A stretch of DNA of 64,000 nucleotides from Solibacillus sp. FSL H8-0538 (GTDB lineage Bacteria > Bacillota > Bacilli > Bacillales_A > Planococcaceae): positions 2,533,001 to 2,597,000 of the forward strand of contig NZ_JBBOPI010000001.1 in the NCBI RefSeq assembly GCF_038003525.1, given 5' to 3'. The notes under the pieces are model-generated. The model made no database searches. It saw nothing but the letters and a program-made list of their open reading frames with translations, and was not told where the DNA came from. The position numbers and the translations under genes are program-made. This document shows, one piece after another, positions 34,507-44,762 of the stretch. Numbering within the stretch: the stretch's first letter is position 1; each line of letters begins with the position of its first letter.

Positions 34507-35922
34507 TTACCTCATTAAGCGCTGTAAAATGTCCATATCTTTGTTGTTTAATGTAGACATTTCTTTAAGGCCATTTTCTAATAACTTCGCAGTTGCTTTT
34601 GTTTCCTCTGTTTGAACATTTAATGCACGTAATACTTGATTATTTTCATCAATAATCGATTTTGAGCCATCTAGTACATCCTTCATCGCCTGACTGTTCG
34701 CTTCTGTAGTACGGGATAATTGCTTAACTAAATCATTCAATTGATCTGATGAGTCCTCTAGTAATCTCGACACTTCTGTTTTCAACGTTTCATTCAATGT
34801 TTTCGATTGCTTTTCTTGATTGTCCACTGAATCTAGGAAGTCCGCTAAGAAATTCTCAAAGTCTCCTTTTGCTACCGCACGTTGATCCCCTAATTCCTTA
34901 ATACCTTCAGATAGTGTTTGCTCTGCATTTGTTAACACATCACGGTGCTGCGTCATCGTATCATTTAATGTAGAGGTAATGCTATCCTTAATCACATTTT
35001 GCGTTTCGATTAATTGTGTATGATGCTGTGCTAATGTGTCCTCATGCGTTGCTAACTGACTTGTATAGTCTTTAATTTGCTCATACGTATCTGTATAGAA
35101 TTTTTCTGCCGTATTAAATGTATCACGCTGATTTTCTAACGTTTGTCGCATCTCTTCATTCGCTTTTTCGACTGATTGTAAAAGTTGTGTCGCATGCTCT
35201 TTTTCAAGCTGACGTAGTGCTGTAAGTGATTCACGTGTTACATCCCAGCCTGAGACGATTTTTTCATTAAGCTCAGCAGCATTTTCTTCAACTAATTTTG
35301 ACACGACTGCTTGTGTTTCTTTTAGATGCTCACGCTCTTCTTTACGAATTTCAATTTGTTCTTGATGATGTGAGTTCCAAAGCTGCTCAATTTTTTCGTT
35401 TGATTGCTGCACTTTAGTTAAAAGCTCACTATGTGCGTCCTTAACTTGTGTGAATGTTTGCTCAGATACATTTTTTTGCTCTGTTAACCAGTTATGTAGT
35501 TTTTGGCTAACGTCATTTGCTAGCTCACCTTGTTGCTTTTGTAGCTGTTCTAACTGCTGAAGTAGTTCTGCTGATTTTGCTTGTGTTTTTTTTGATTCAG
35601 TAGTTAATTCGTTTTGTGTAGATGACCAAACAGCCATTAATTGCTCATTTGTAGCTGTTGCTAATTCTGATATTTGCTGCTTTAATTGCTGCTGATAACT
35701 CGAAAAATTTCCAGCTAATTTTTCTGACGATGTTTGTATTGCTTGTTCAAACTGATACTTTTGCTGTGCTTGCTTTTGGTGACCTAACGCAACAAAAACA
35801 GCGACAAGTACGCCTGCCACAATCGATACAATATTTCCTGTATTTCCTTCATAAAGTGGAAATACAAGTGCAGCTACTGCGACAAAGGCTGCAAATGATG
35901 GAAATAAATTCACGTAAACCAT
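34507..35922 (-). CDS. Membrane-anchored coiled-coil protein of the dynamin operon
   Basis: 471 residues. Two membrane helices at the N-terminus (about 8-25 and 30-48) are followed by more than 400 residues of nearly continuous coiled coil rich in Q, E, K, T and S, recalling the signalling stalk of methyl-accepting proteins or apolipoprotein-type helices; there is no HAMP or conserved MCP hairpin tip that I can see. It should reach far into the cytoplasm from the membrane. ATG 35922 directly abuts AAAGGA, so GTG 35913 (nine-base spacer) may be the true start. 11 bp separate it from the upstream gene. Likely scaffold or tether for the dynamins (inference). Confidence 0.7.
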   Translation of the reverse strand: MVYVNLFPSFAAFVAVAALVFPLYEGNTGNIVSIVAGVLVAVFVALGHQKQAQQKYQFEQAIQTSSEKLAGNFSSYQQQLKQQISELATATNEQLMAVWSSTQNELTTESKKTQAKSAELLQQLEQLQKQQGELANDVSQKLHNWLTEQKNVSEQTFTQVKDAHSELLTKVQQSNEKIEQLWNSHHQEQIEIRKEEREHLKETQAVVSKLVEENAAELNEKIVSGWDVTRESLTALRQLEKEHATQLLQSVEKANEEMRQTLENQRDTFNTAEKFYTDTYEQIKDYTSQLATHEDTLAQHHTQLIETQNVIKDSITSTLNDTMTQHRDVLTNAEQTLSEGIKELGDQRAVAKGDFENFLADFLDSVDNQEKQSKTLNETLKTEVSRLLEDSSDQLNDLVKQLSRTTEANSQAMKDVLDGSKSIIDENNQVLRALNVQTEETKATAKLLENGLKEMSTLNNKDMDILQRLMR

Positions 35923-35933
35923 TCCTTTTCTCT

Positions 35934-37106
35934 TTAGACTAATTCAACATACTTTTTACAAATACTTTCTAAATAGCGATGTATTTCTTTCGGTAACCGA
36001 TTTTGCATTGTGTAGTTAATAATCTCATACCATGTTGATTTCATTTTCATTGTCGAAAGCTCATAATCTAGTTGACTAGTATAGCTTTTACAAAGTGTGT
36101 GCTCTCGACGATCTAACGACAATTTTTTTTCTAGCTCTTTCCATAATACCTCTATTATTTGACGGAGTTCCTTTACTGTCCAATTCGCCTGTTGAATTTT
36201 TTCTAATTGATAGCTATGGAAAAGCTCTTGCTCCAATGCTTGTATAACAGTTTGTTCAAAAAGCTGTTTTAATTGCTTAATCCAAATGGATGCTATCGTT
36301 TTACTTTGCTTCACATGTACGTAGCTAAAGCAATTTTCAAGTTTTACAATCCATTCTACTTCTTCTAATGCAAAGCGAATATCATCATCTACGAACATTA
36401 AACTGCTCTGTAGATTTTCTAAAAATTCTTGCTTTTGCTCGACAATTTGAGTGATATAGTCTACATCATGACGCAATGCTTCTAAAAGCAGTGTTCGTTG
36501 TATCGGAATCATCGCGTATTGCTGTAAAACACGATATTGTTTATCTATAAAATACATTTTGGCGTTTTCAATACCCTGCTGAATATTCCCAATATCTGTA
36601 ATGACAAAATTTCTTTCCATTTGAGTAATCGCAATCGACAACTGTTGTTGTGAAATACCTAAATCCTGTAAGTAACGTAACTGTTGTACTGTATCTGCCT
36701 TCCCATATGGAAAGCCTTCAAACCAAATAAAAGCGCTTGAATGTTTTAAAAGCGCATGATTATCATAATATGCTTTAAAATCCTCTTCATTTAAAAAATA
36801 CGGTGTAAATACAAGCTTCGTATTTACAGGCAATTGCCCTGGTAAAACAGAAATATAATACGTTTCCCCAGGGACAATTTTTTTAGGCGGTTGTAAGCCT
36901 TGCTCAGTTTGTTTATAAATAAGTGGTTGGTCTGCTGAAAATAATACCCATGTACATTGCTTGAATACCGAATCTTCGGGATGCCAATACCGTTCTAAAT
37001 TGGCATTAGTTGAAGCATAAGTGCGAAACAATGAATAACGCTCTGAACCAACATCGCCTAATATAAATAGCGAACGCTGAAATGGCAACATCGCTTTTAT
37101 TTCCAT
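35934..37106 (-). CDS. Uncharacterised 390-aa protein of the dynamin operon
   Basis: Not recognised. Residues 1-120 look like a beta-rich domain (FQRSLFILGDVGSERYSLFR; later KIVPGETYYISVLPGQLP), and 150-390 are helical with many Q and E. No signal peptide, membrane helix or nucleotide motif; GDVGSERYSLFR is not a P-loop. ATG 37106 follows GGAGCATTTGAT. It begins 11 bp after the third dynamin gene's stop, and the next gene begins 11 bp after it. The fixed, tight spacing argues that it is a dedicated partner of the dynamins. Confidence 0.65.
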   Translation of the reverse strand: MEIKAMLPFQRSLFILGDVGSERYSLFRTYASTNANLERYWHPEDSVFKQCTWVLFSADQPLIYKQTEQGLQPPKKIVPGETYYISVLPGQLPVNTKLVFTPYFLNEEDFKAYYDNHALLKHSSAFIWFEGFPYGKADTVQQLRYLQDLGISQQQLSIAITQMERNFVITDIGNIQQGIENAKMYFIDKQYRVLQQYAMIPIQRTLLLEALRHDVDYITQIVEQKQEFLENLQSSLMFVDDDIRFALEEVEWIVKLENCFSYVHVKQSKTIASIWIKQLKQLFEQTVIQALEQELFHSYQLEKIQQANWTVKELRQIIEVLWKELEKKLSLDRREHTLCKSYTSQLDYELSTMKMKSTWYEIINYTMQNRLPKEIHRYLESICKKYVELV

Positions 37107-37117
37107 ATCAAATGCTC

Positions 37118-39502
37118 CTAACTGCGTAATGTGTGTATATGACTAAACAATTGCTGTTCATATACTAATTGCTGTTCTTGATTTTGCTGACGCGTTTCGA
37201 TAAGCTCTTCTAGTTGCGTTTTTTGCGTATGCAGTTGCTTTTGTAAATTTAATGAAATAACAGCAGGCATATGCTGAATAAAGCGTTCTAAATACGTTGC
37301 AACGTTTGAACGATAGCTTGAGAAAAGCTGCTTCATTTGTAATTCAAAGCTGGCGATTAATTGTTGGCGGTACTGCGTTACTTGTTGCTCTTTCATTTTT
37401 TGCTCATGCTTACGTTCTACTTCATATAATTGCTGCTTCATTTGTTGCTCGTACTTTTCTTGAAGTAGCATTTGCTCACGAAGTTTTTCCTCACGTGTGT
37501 TTAACATATCTAACTGCTGCAGACGCATTAATTCAAGCTGCTTCGTATGCTCGACCTTTGCTTGTATCGCTTCTTTTTCCCGTAAATAAGCTTGACGATA
37601 TTGCTCGTCCTCTACAAGCTGCGGTGGGCCATCTATCGCTTTTCCAACTTGTCCGAACCAATATTCTAATGACAGCATATTTAATAGATTGACATTTTCA
37701 TTTGGCATTGTTGGATTTCTTACAATGCTTTTTTGTGAAGCATCAAACGTCTTTACTAAATCTTTATATTTATCTACCTTTGATAAAACCTCTCCCGTTT
37801 TTTGAATGCCTGCTGCTACTTTTGCGGCTTGTTGTACATACTTTGTTCCTTGCGCTACTTTTGTCACAGTACCTGCTAATTTCACTGCGCCTGTTGAAAG
37901 TGCTTTCCCCGGAACAAATACTAAGGCCCAGTCCACAAGATTCCCTAATTTTTTCATTGTTTCCTGATTATTATCATTTTTCTTTTCAATATATTTTGCC
38001 TCGTAGTTTCCTAGGCTTTGCATTTCTACTTGTGTAAGCTGCATTTGCTCACCAATCGATTCAGCTTGTCCTTCAAATTCCAGTCGCTTTTGTTCAATTT
38101 CCTGTAATTTTTCGGCATATAATACTTGAGAATCGATCTTTTCTTGAATAAATTCTCCTTGTACAAAAACATCCGAAATTGTTGGCACTTCAACTTGCAA
38201 ATGAACATTCGGCATATCACCTAATGAGAACTGCTCGACTTCATTATGAAGCGCTTCATTTGTTTCGCTCGCTGCCCGTTGTAAAAATGCATTTAACATT
38301 TGATTTGTATCAACTTTTAATGTATCAGTTGCTGCAGTAATATGCTTTTCCGCTACAACTTCAGCTGCCTTCTGTAAGGCTTCAATCGTTGTATATTCAC
38401 CTAACGATTGACGATATTGCTGCACAACAATATATTGCTGTGCTTCATAATTACCTAAAATTGCTTCTTTTGTCGCTTCGAAAGATAAATGGAAGTTTTT
38501 TTCTTTACTTTTTACACGCGAATCAACATATTCAATTTCTTGTTGCAGGCTCTTAATTTTTTGCTGAATGTCTTGATCTGAGACACTACGACTAACTTCT
38601 AATTGCTTTTTACGCTCATCTAAATTTGTTAAAAAACTCATTTTTACTTGCTCTAAACGGCGCGCAATACTCGATTGACGCTGCTTTTCAATATTTTGCA
38701 CAAATTGCTGTTCAAAATACTGCTCAATTATGTCCATTAATGTACGCCAATGTGGGAACTCTAGTAGCTCTTCCTCGTTTGTCACACCAAAATACGTTGC
38801 ACTTCGACCGATGGATTGCTCTAACTGTTCTTTATCCTCGAACATTATTTTCGCAGGTGTGTCATTTTCATCGCGGCGTAATTGGTCGATTTTAGTACGA
38901 ATAAATACTAAATCAATACCCATTTGATCAATTGAGGAAATCAATCGAACATCCGCTGCAGTTAATGCTTTCCCTAGCACATACAAAATAGCATGTGCTT
39001 TTGGTAAAATGTCCATCGTACGGTTTTCATGCGTCGATATAACTGTATTTAATCCCGGTGTATCGACAAATACGATACCCGTTTTTAACATTGGATGATT
39101 TAAATACACATTAATGCATAAAATATCAGAATTTAATACGCGCGGTACATTCAAAATTTCACTAACGGACGTCTCTGTTTGTAGGTTTCGCTGGCTAAGC
39201 TCCATTAGATTTTGAATAGGAAATTGATAGGACACCATATTTGTTACAATTTCTGCATATTCCGATTCTCCATACGAAATAAACGTCGTATATGCTGTCG
39301 TTTCACTTAACATCGTCGGTAAAATTCGACGCCCCATTAAATTGTTAATTAAGCTCGATTTTCCAGATGAAAACTGACCGATAATCGGAATGTAAAACTG
39401 TTGCTCATTTAATTTTTCATTTAATGTTGCGATTTTGTCTAACGCAACACCGTCTTGTAGAAATTCTGCAATTTCTATAAATTGATTAATTTTTTGCTGC
39501 AT
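37118..39502 (-). CDS. Dynamin-like GTPase 3 (divergent)
   Basis: 794 residues. GTPase motifs, counted from the chosen start: P-loop GQFSSGKSS (42-50), switch threonines in LSETTAYTTF, G3 DTPGLN (147-152), G4 RTKID (202-206). After residue 290 comes long coiled coil with a hydrophobic stretch near 540-575 (VDWALVFVPGKALSTGAVK), a candidate membrane-inserting paddle. Bacterial dynamin-like proteins bind and fuse or stabilise membranes using GTP. ATG 39502 is chosen because ATAGGAG lies eight bases upstream; ATG 39520 would overlap the previous stop and has no site. The least similar of the three dynamins. Confidence 0.9.
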   Translation of the reverse strand: MQQKINQFIEIAEFLQDGVALDKIATLNEKLNEQQFYIPIIGQFSSGKSSLINNLMGRRILPTMLSETTAYTTFISYGESEYAEIVTNMVSYQFPIQNLMELSQRNLQTETSVSEILNVPRVLNSDILCINVYLNHPMLKTGIVFVDTPGLNTVISTHENRTMDILPKAHAILYVLGKALTAADVRLISSIDQMGIDLVFIRTKIDQLRRDENDTPAKIMFEDKEQLEQSIGRSATYFGVTNEEELLEFPHWRTLMDIIEQYFEQQFVQNIEKQRQSSIARRLEQVKMSFLTNLDERKKQLEVSRSVSDQDIQQKIKSLQQEIEYVDSRVKSKEKNFHLSFEATKEAILGNYEAQQYIVVQQYRQSLGEYTTIEALQKAAEVVAEKHITAATDTLKVDTNQMLNAFLQRAASETNEALHNEVEQFSLGDMPNVHLQVEVPTISDVFVQGEFIQEKIDSQVLYAEKLQEIEQKRLEFEGQAESIGEQMQLTQVEMQSLGNYEAKYIEKKNDNNQETMKKLGNLVDWALVFVPGKALSTGAVKLAGTVTKVAQGTKYVQQAAKVAAGIQKTGEVLSKVDKYKDLVKTFDASQKSIVRNPTMPNENVNLLNMLSLEYWFGQVGKAIDGPPQLVEDEQYRQAYLREKEAIQAKVEHTKQLELMRLQQLDMLNTREEKLREQMLLQEKYEQQMKQQLYEVERKHEQKMKEQQVTQYRQQLIASFELQMKQLFSSYRSNVATYLERFIQHMPAVISLNLQKQLHTQKTQLEELIETRQQNQEQQLVYEQQLFSHIHTLRS

Positions 39503-39516
39503 TATATTTTCTCCTA

Positions 39517-41874
39517 TCATATAAAAGTTGTTTGTTTTGCCGCTTGCTCGATAACGTTTACTTGAATCGACTGAATTTCAGAAATGAATTGATTTACATC
39601 TTTTGCAATTTCTTTTAATTGATTTTGCTCTTCTTTTAGTTCTTCACGCTTCGCAGCTCGCTCTGTTTCTCCAGATTGTAAAATGTCGATCAGCTGTTGA
39701 AGCTCTGATTTTTTTTCCTGTGACTGCTTTTCAAACTGCTCTTCTAGTGTAGACACGATAACATTCGTAATCGTATCCTCTTTTTCTTTAATATTGGCAC
39801 GCACTGTTTTTAAAATTTCTTTACCTACGCTTGAAATGTAATCTTCAAACTCATAGCGAATATTCGTTAATACTGTTTGTTGTTCCTTTTGAATTTTGTC
39901 ACTATATTCCTCAATATAGCGTTCACGCTCTTTTTGAATGCGTTCTTCTAGCTGTCGAATTTGCTGCATCTCAAGATCAAATACATCTTGATCAGTATGA
40001 TTTTTACTCCTTAATGCTTTCTTCACATCATCTACTCGGTTTTGACGCTTCTGAATATCTTCACGTAAGCTTACTCGCTCTTTGTCATACTGAACTTGTG
40101 CTGTATCATCATATTCTGTAAACTCATATACTTCTGTATTCGCACCGAATAAAAAATTACCAATGCCGCCAAACACACCGCCACGTTTTTTTTCGCGGTA
40201 ATCTTTTTTTTCGTAGCGCTCAACGGTTGGACGAGCGCCAAGCATTTGCATTTTCACCATTTCTTCATTTTGAATTTTCAATAATTCTTCATCTAAAGTT
40301 TCCATTTCCTTTTGAATTTTACGTGCTTCTAAACGTTTTAATTCGACCCCTTCAGATTTTTGACGCAAACTACTAATTTTTTCCTCTAGCTTTTTCTTTT
40401 CTTTTTCATATTGATCCATATCAACGTTCATATCGGTATTTACTTCAAATACGAGATTACGGACTGAATTGGCTTGAACGCCCGTTTGTTCAAATTTGTC
40501 ATTTGCAACAATTGCAATTTCTTTATATTTCGATTTAATTTTTTTACGAATTGAGGTCGTAAAATCTTCGTCTAATTCTGATACTAATTCCTCGCACTCA
40601 CGGTTAACCTGCTTATTTATACGCTCAATTTGTACTTGTAAATGATCTAAATCATTAAACGTATTAATTTTTGAGCCAAGCTTTATACGCAATGCCTCGA
40701 TACGTGCTTTCACATCATTTTCTAAATCCGCTACAAGCTCTTTTACTTCTAAACGAATCGTTCCTTTTTGTTGTTCCAGTTGCTGACGAATCGCGTCTAT
40801 ATCACCTTCCACACTTTGAATACGCTCATTAATTTCCTCAGCATCCTGCGCGTCTTCAAGTTTTTGTATTGTTTCTTTAATAAAAGCGCTACGTTTAGCT
40901 AATTCATGATGCATCATTTCAGCAGGTGCTAAAAGCTCCTGAATCGTCTTTTCTCCATCTGTGATGAATTTCCATAATCGCGATTCAAGCGTTTCAATGC
41001 GAGAAAGCTGTAAAAATTTCGCACGTGCTTCTGAATCATGATCCTTTTGCATCGAGTTGTCAGGGTACTCTAACTGTTCCTTCGTACGTGCTACTAATGC
41101 TGGATATGCTGCGATTGGATAAATTTCTGGCATTTTGTGATCTGGGAAGAACGATAAATAGTTTTCACGTAAACGCTCAACAACCGATTCCACTGTTTCT
41201 TCAGATTTTTTAATTTTGTCAATTTGGTTTAATACTAGGAAAATATTATCGAAACGTTCAGACAGTTTCGCAAGGGTTTCAAAATCCGATTTAGAACCTG
41301 GCTGTGAGGCAGCGAACATATAAACACAAGCATGTGAACGCTCAATTTGGCGCTCTGTTACTTCTGCATGTCCTTTTGCAATTCCGTTTAAACCTGGGCT
41401 ATCAACAAGTGTAATGCCTTGCTTTAATAATGGGGAATCCAAGTATAATGTAACCGATTCGATATCTTGTACGACTTGCTCACCGCCTAATGTCGATACA
41501 TTTTGTGCTATTTCTTGCTTTGTTGCCTCACCATATTTTGTCGGTGTTGTTGGATTTTTATAATCAATTTGCAGCGTGTGACCATTTGGTGATTTTGTCG
41601 GATGTTTTATATAGTTAATTGTCGCTGTCGTTTCACTTGTAAATGAGGGTAAATAACGATCACCCATCACTGCGTTTAAAAATGTAGATTTACCTGCACT
41701 AAATTCACCTACAATTACAATAGAGAAATCGCCATTTGTTAAATCCGTCACAAACTGATTTAAGCTTGAAACTTTTCCATCCTCACCGATTGCATGAAAA
41801 TATTCCTTCGAACGATTTAATAATGAAATTAATGCATCCTTACGTTGCTGATGCTGTTGTAAATGCTGATTCAT
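39517..41874 (-). CDS. Dynamin-like GTPase 2
   Basis: 785 residues. P-loop GEFSAGKST near 56-64, switch I SETTATINYI, G3 DSPGLNG near 158-164, G4 LNQID near 215-219. The rest is helical bundle and coiled coil, with a short glycine- and phenylalanine-rich tip (GGVFGGIGNFLFG near residue 580) resembling a membrane-contacting paddle. ATG 41874 with GGGGGAATCATTG upstream. 12 bp after the first dynamin gene. Motif spelling (EFSAGKSTFLNA) is nearly identical to dynamin 1, suggesting those two arose by duplication and may heterodimerise, as paired bacterial dynamins do. Confidence 0.92.
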   Translation of the reverse strand: MNQHLQQHQQRKDALISLLNRSKEYFHAIGEDGKVSSLNQFVTDLTNGDFSIVIVGEFSAGKSTFLNAVMGDRYLPSFTSETTATINYIKHPTKSPNGHTLQIDYKNPTTPTKYGEATKQEIAQNVSTLGGEQVVQDIESVTLYLDSPLLKQGITLVDSPGLNGIAKGHAEVTERQIERSHACVYMFAASQPGSKSDFETLAKLSERFDNIFLVLNQIDKIKKSEETVESVVERLRENYLSFFPDHKMPEIYPIAAYPALVARTKEQLEYPDNSMQKDHDSEARAKFLQLSRIETLESRLWKFITDGEKTIQELLAPAEMMHHELAKRSAFIKETIQKLEDAQDAEEINERIQSVEGDIDAIRQQLEQQKGTIRLEVKELVADLENDVKARIEALRIKLGSKINTFNDLDHLQVQIERINKQVNRECEELVSELDEDFTTSIRKKIKSKYKEIAIVANDKFEQTGVQANSVRNLVFEVNTDMNVDMDQYEKEKKKLEEKISSLRQKSEGVELKRLEARKIQKEMETLDEELLKIQNEEMVKMQMLGARPTVERYEKKDYREKKRGGVFGGIGNFLFGANTEVYEFTEYDDTAQVQYDKERVSLREDIQKRQNRVDDVKKALRSKNHTDQDVFDLEMQQIRQLEERIQKERERYIEEYSDKIQKEQQTVLTNIRYEFEDYISSVGKEILKTVRANIKEKEDTITNVIVSTLEEQFEKQSQEKKSELQQLIDILQSGETERAAKREELKEEQNQLKEIAKDVNQFISEIQSIQVNVIEQAAKQTTFI

Positions 41875-41886
41875 CAATGATTCCCC

Positions 41887-44175
41887 CTACGCTAATGCTT
41901 TCTTTACAATTGCTAATTCTTTTTCTGCCTGTTCACGTTCCTGTGGCACAGCCTCTTTCATAACCTGTTGCTTTAGCTTTGTTAGTTTCTTTGTATATTC
42001 ATTGTACGACTGCTCGTAATGCTTACCGATTGCCTGATCAATTTGCTGTAATTCTTGCAATAAAATACCGTCAATTTCCTTACGATAGAAGCTCGTTAAG
42101 TCTCCCGCTAAATAATCCGCCACCGCATCAAGCAAATCTTTACGTTGTTTTTCGTAATACAGGCGCTTGTTTTTATCATAAATTGCCTGCTTTTCCTTTT
42201 GTAAAATCTCTAAATCTCGCATAAGGGATTTCACTTTTTGCTCATAAGATTCAACACGGCTCTCGTTTTGTAGCACTGTGGATTGCGACCTTTTTAATCG
42301 CTCCTGTACAGCATTTAAACTCGCTGTAATAGATTTTTCTTGATTGCTAAAGTCTCGCTTAATACGTGCTTCTTGCGTATCCCAGCGCTCACGGGCAGAA
42401 GTGTCAGTTACAGTACGAGTACGTGTTTCATAGGAAGGACTTCCTCCGAAAAAGCTCTTAACAGAACTCCATAATCCTGATTTTTCCACCGTATAGGATT
42501 CTGTTTTTTGCACAGGCGTTGGACGATTCCCTAAGCTTTTTAGCTGGCGCTGCTGGGCGGACATTACTTGCTGTTTTTGTCCCTGCAAAGAATCGACATG
42601 ATCTTTGTCATCCCTCAAATGCCTTTGAGATTCCTTGTACATCTTCATCGCCTGCTCCTGCTCTTTTGAAGCTTGTGTCACTTGATGGTTTTTTTCTGTA
42701 ATTTTTTGTACTAGGCTTAAGTCTTCTAAATTCGCCTTCCCTAATTTGACTGAAAAATTGATTCCTTGCTTTGATATGGCGATTTTCGGATAATGCTTTT
42801 CAATACGAAGCACCGCACTTTCGTATAAATCTGACAACAGCTGAATTAAAGAATCACCATAGCCTTTTGTAAGATCCTGCTCCTTAAGCCTCATAAAATG
42901 TGTCACCTGATTTTGTAATCCCTTTAACAAAATTTCAGGATCTTCATTTGAGCGCATAAGTTTTGTAATTTCAGTTGTTACAATGTCCTCTACTATTACC
43001 TGCGTTTTTTGTAAATCCTGCTTCACTTGACCGATTAGCATTGATCGAATATCGGATTTTTTGGCAGTGGTAAAATTCTGTAAGCTTTTTAAATTATCTT
43101 CTTTGGACTGCTGAGCTTGATTTAAGCGCAAATTAATTTCACTTAGCTGCTTGTCGTCGATTGTTACCTGATGGATCGTTACTTGCTCTTCAAATTCAAC
43201 GATAATTTCCTTTACTAAGCTTTCAAATTTCTTTTCAATGTTTTCATGCTTTAGCTTCTCTTTGTCGCTAGTCGCTAGACGGTGCCAAATTTCGTTCTCT
43301 ATTTGCGAGAAATTTGAACGCTGTAACAACTGCTCCCTGCGCTCAGCAGTTAATGGCTCTATGTCTCCTTCGAACAGCTGCTGAATAGCTTCATCTTTTG
43401 CTGTTAATGCAAGTAGCGCAGAAACACCCATAATTGTAGGATTATTTTCTACACCAATTGTGGCAAGTTGCTCTTTTAACTCCTTTACCTTAAGCTCGAT
43501 TGTTTCGCCTTCTGACTGCTTTAACGTATCGATCGCATTAATAACAAATACAAATGAGGACTGATATTGCTTTAATAGCTCGTACATTGCGACATTTGAT
43601 TGCGATAACCCCCGCGTATGTAATAAATATATACTTGTATGCGCACGTTGAATTTCATAACGTGTACGCTCATAATGACCCTTTGCAACACCGTTTAATC
43701 CTGGTGTATCAACAAATACGATTGGTTCATCCGTATATGGAAAATTGACATGAATTGTAACGGACGCAACTTCCTCCACAACATTTATGTCCTTTGCCAT
43801 CGTTGTCACATATTCTGTTAAGCCATTTGCATCCTTTGGTAACTCTGTTATTATCGGCATCTTATTTCCGAAAAACTCGATTTTCACTTTGTTGCAAAGC
43901 GAATCTGTCGCTCGTACATTTTTAATATAAGTAACCGTCGCTGTCGTTTCATTGACCGAGTGAGGTAATATATCTTTTCCAATTAATGCGTTTAAAAACG
44001 TTGATTTACCCGCACTAAATTCCCCTACAACTGTAATTCGAAATTCCTTTTCATTTAACTGATTTAATAAATCCTTAGCACGTTGTGTGAAGTTAGCATA
44101 ATTCGCCAGTTGTAATAATGGCAAATGAATAATATTTTCAAGTTTTGTTTCTATTTTCTCTTTCGAAATAAGCAA
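41887..44175 (-). CDS. Dynamin-like GTPase 1 (first gene of operon)
   Basis: 762 residues. P-loop GEFSAGKST (51-59), switch I NETTATVTYI, G3 DTPGLNG (156-162), G4 INAID (212-216). Helical stalk regions flank a tip with GLWSSVKSFFGG (near 560) that could touch membrane, matching the equivalent point of dynamin 2. TTG start at 44175 after AAAGGGGCG. As first gene of the six-gene operon it should be preceded by the promoter, within the AT-rich 350 bp that follow it on the map. Cytoplasmic, membrane-associating by family knowledge. Confidence 0.92.
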   Translation of the reverse strand: MLISKEKIETKLENIIHLPLLQLANYANFTQRAKDLLNQLNEKEFRITVVGEFSAGKSTFLNALIGKDILPHSVNETTATVTYIKNVRATDSLCNKVKIEFFGNKMPIITELPKDANGLTEYVTTMAKDINVVEEVASVTIHVNFPYTDEPIVFVDTPGLNGVAKGHYERTRYEIQRAHTSIYLLHTRGLSQSNVAMYELLKQYQSSFVFVINAIDTLKQSEGETIELKVKELKEQLATIGVENNPTIMGVSALLALTAKDEAIQQLFEGDIEPLTAERREQLLQRSNFSQIENEIWHRLATSDKEKLKHENIEKKFESLVKEIIVEFEEQVTIHQVTIDDKQLSEINLRLNQAQQSKEDNLKSLQNFTTAKKSDIRSMLIGQVKQDLQKTQVIVEDIVTTEITKLMRSNEDPEILLKGLQNQVTHFMRLKEQDLTKGYGDSLIQLLSDLYESAVLRIEKHYPKIAISKQGINFSVKLGKANLEDLSLVQKITEKNHQVTQASKEQEQAMKMYKESQRHLRDDKDHVDSLQGQKQQVMSAQQRQLKSLGNRPTPVQKTESYTVEKSGLWSSVKSFFGGSPSYETRTRTVTDTSARERWDTQEARIKRDFSNQEKSITASLNAVQERLKRSQSTVLQNESRVESYEQKVKSLMRDLEILQKEKQAIYDKNKRLYYEKQRKDLLDAVADYLAGDLTSFYRKEIDGILLQELQQIDQAIGKHYEQSYNEYTKKLTKLKQQVMKEAVPQEREQAEKELAIVKKALA

Positions 44176-44525
44176 AATTTGACGCCCCTTTCGTATTACA
44201 GTTCATATCAATAAATTTACAATAATCCCATATAAAATGTATCATATATCCCTCGCCACTAAAGTCTTTTCACACAAATAAAAACGAATATTTATGCCTA
44301 AAGTCTTAATTAATTTAATAATTACTGAAAATTAATGTTCAATTATCTAGACTAAAATAATCTTTATCTTACAAATCTGCTTGGACATATAATGTCTATT
44401 ATCGTTATAAAAACTCGATAAATTGAAATAATTCATTTTTATTGTGCATTTAATTTTTTACTATTTCCCTTCACTAAATGCCCATTTTATTGAACTTTAG
44501 TTGTTGAGAAATAATTGTCATTCAG
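44176..44525. other. 350-bp AT-rich control region before the dynamin operon
   Basis: No gene. Very AT-rich, with several TTGACT/TATAAT-like pieces on the minus strand but none I can single out. It must hold the operon promoter if the operon is not transcribed from the WYL gene. Confidence 0.4.
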
Positions 44526-44741
44526 CTAATACCTCTGCTCCCAGTTCGTACATGAAGTCCATGCAGCACGAACAAAATGATATTTATAGCACGTTTGCCT
44601 TTCGTTCGGATCAAAGTTAAAAAAGTTTGGTGAATTGACGCGCGGCTTTACATGTAAACCACCAACTGGACCATTCCAATGACGACACATCACACAAATT
44701 TTTGTACGTGGATTTGTTAGTTTGGTAGTCATATATTTCAT
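44526..44741 (-). CDS. Small cysteine-containing protein, 71 aa
   Basis: Not recognised. Contains CVMCRHWNGP, a later single C in RQTCYKYH, and C in WTSCTNW, with several tryptophans and histidines, so a small zinc-binding domain is plausible. ATG 44741 (or ATG 44732) with only weak GAG-type sites. It lies 21 bp after the GIY-YIG gene on the same strand and is therefore probably co-transcribed with it and the WYL regulator. Confidence 0.55.
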   Translation of the reverse strand: MKYMTTKLTNPRTKICVMCRHWNGPVGGLHVKPRVNSPNFFNFDPNERQTCYKYHFVRAAWTSCTNWEQRY

Positions 44742-44762
44742 CTCATTATTTAAATTACTACC

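Noticed and set aside
36990-37090. GDVGSERYSLFR in the 390-aa protein as a possible P-loop
   Set aside because: It lacks the GK[ST] ending and has no Walker B or G3/G4 motifs.
37297-38927. Several plus-strand frames of 65-131 codons opposite the dynamin genes
   Set aside because: Antisense shadows of coiled-coil coding sequence, without ribosome sites.
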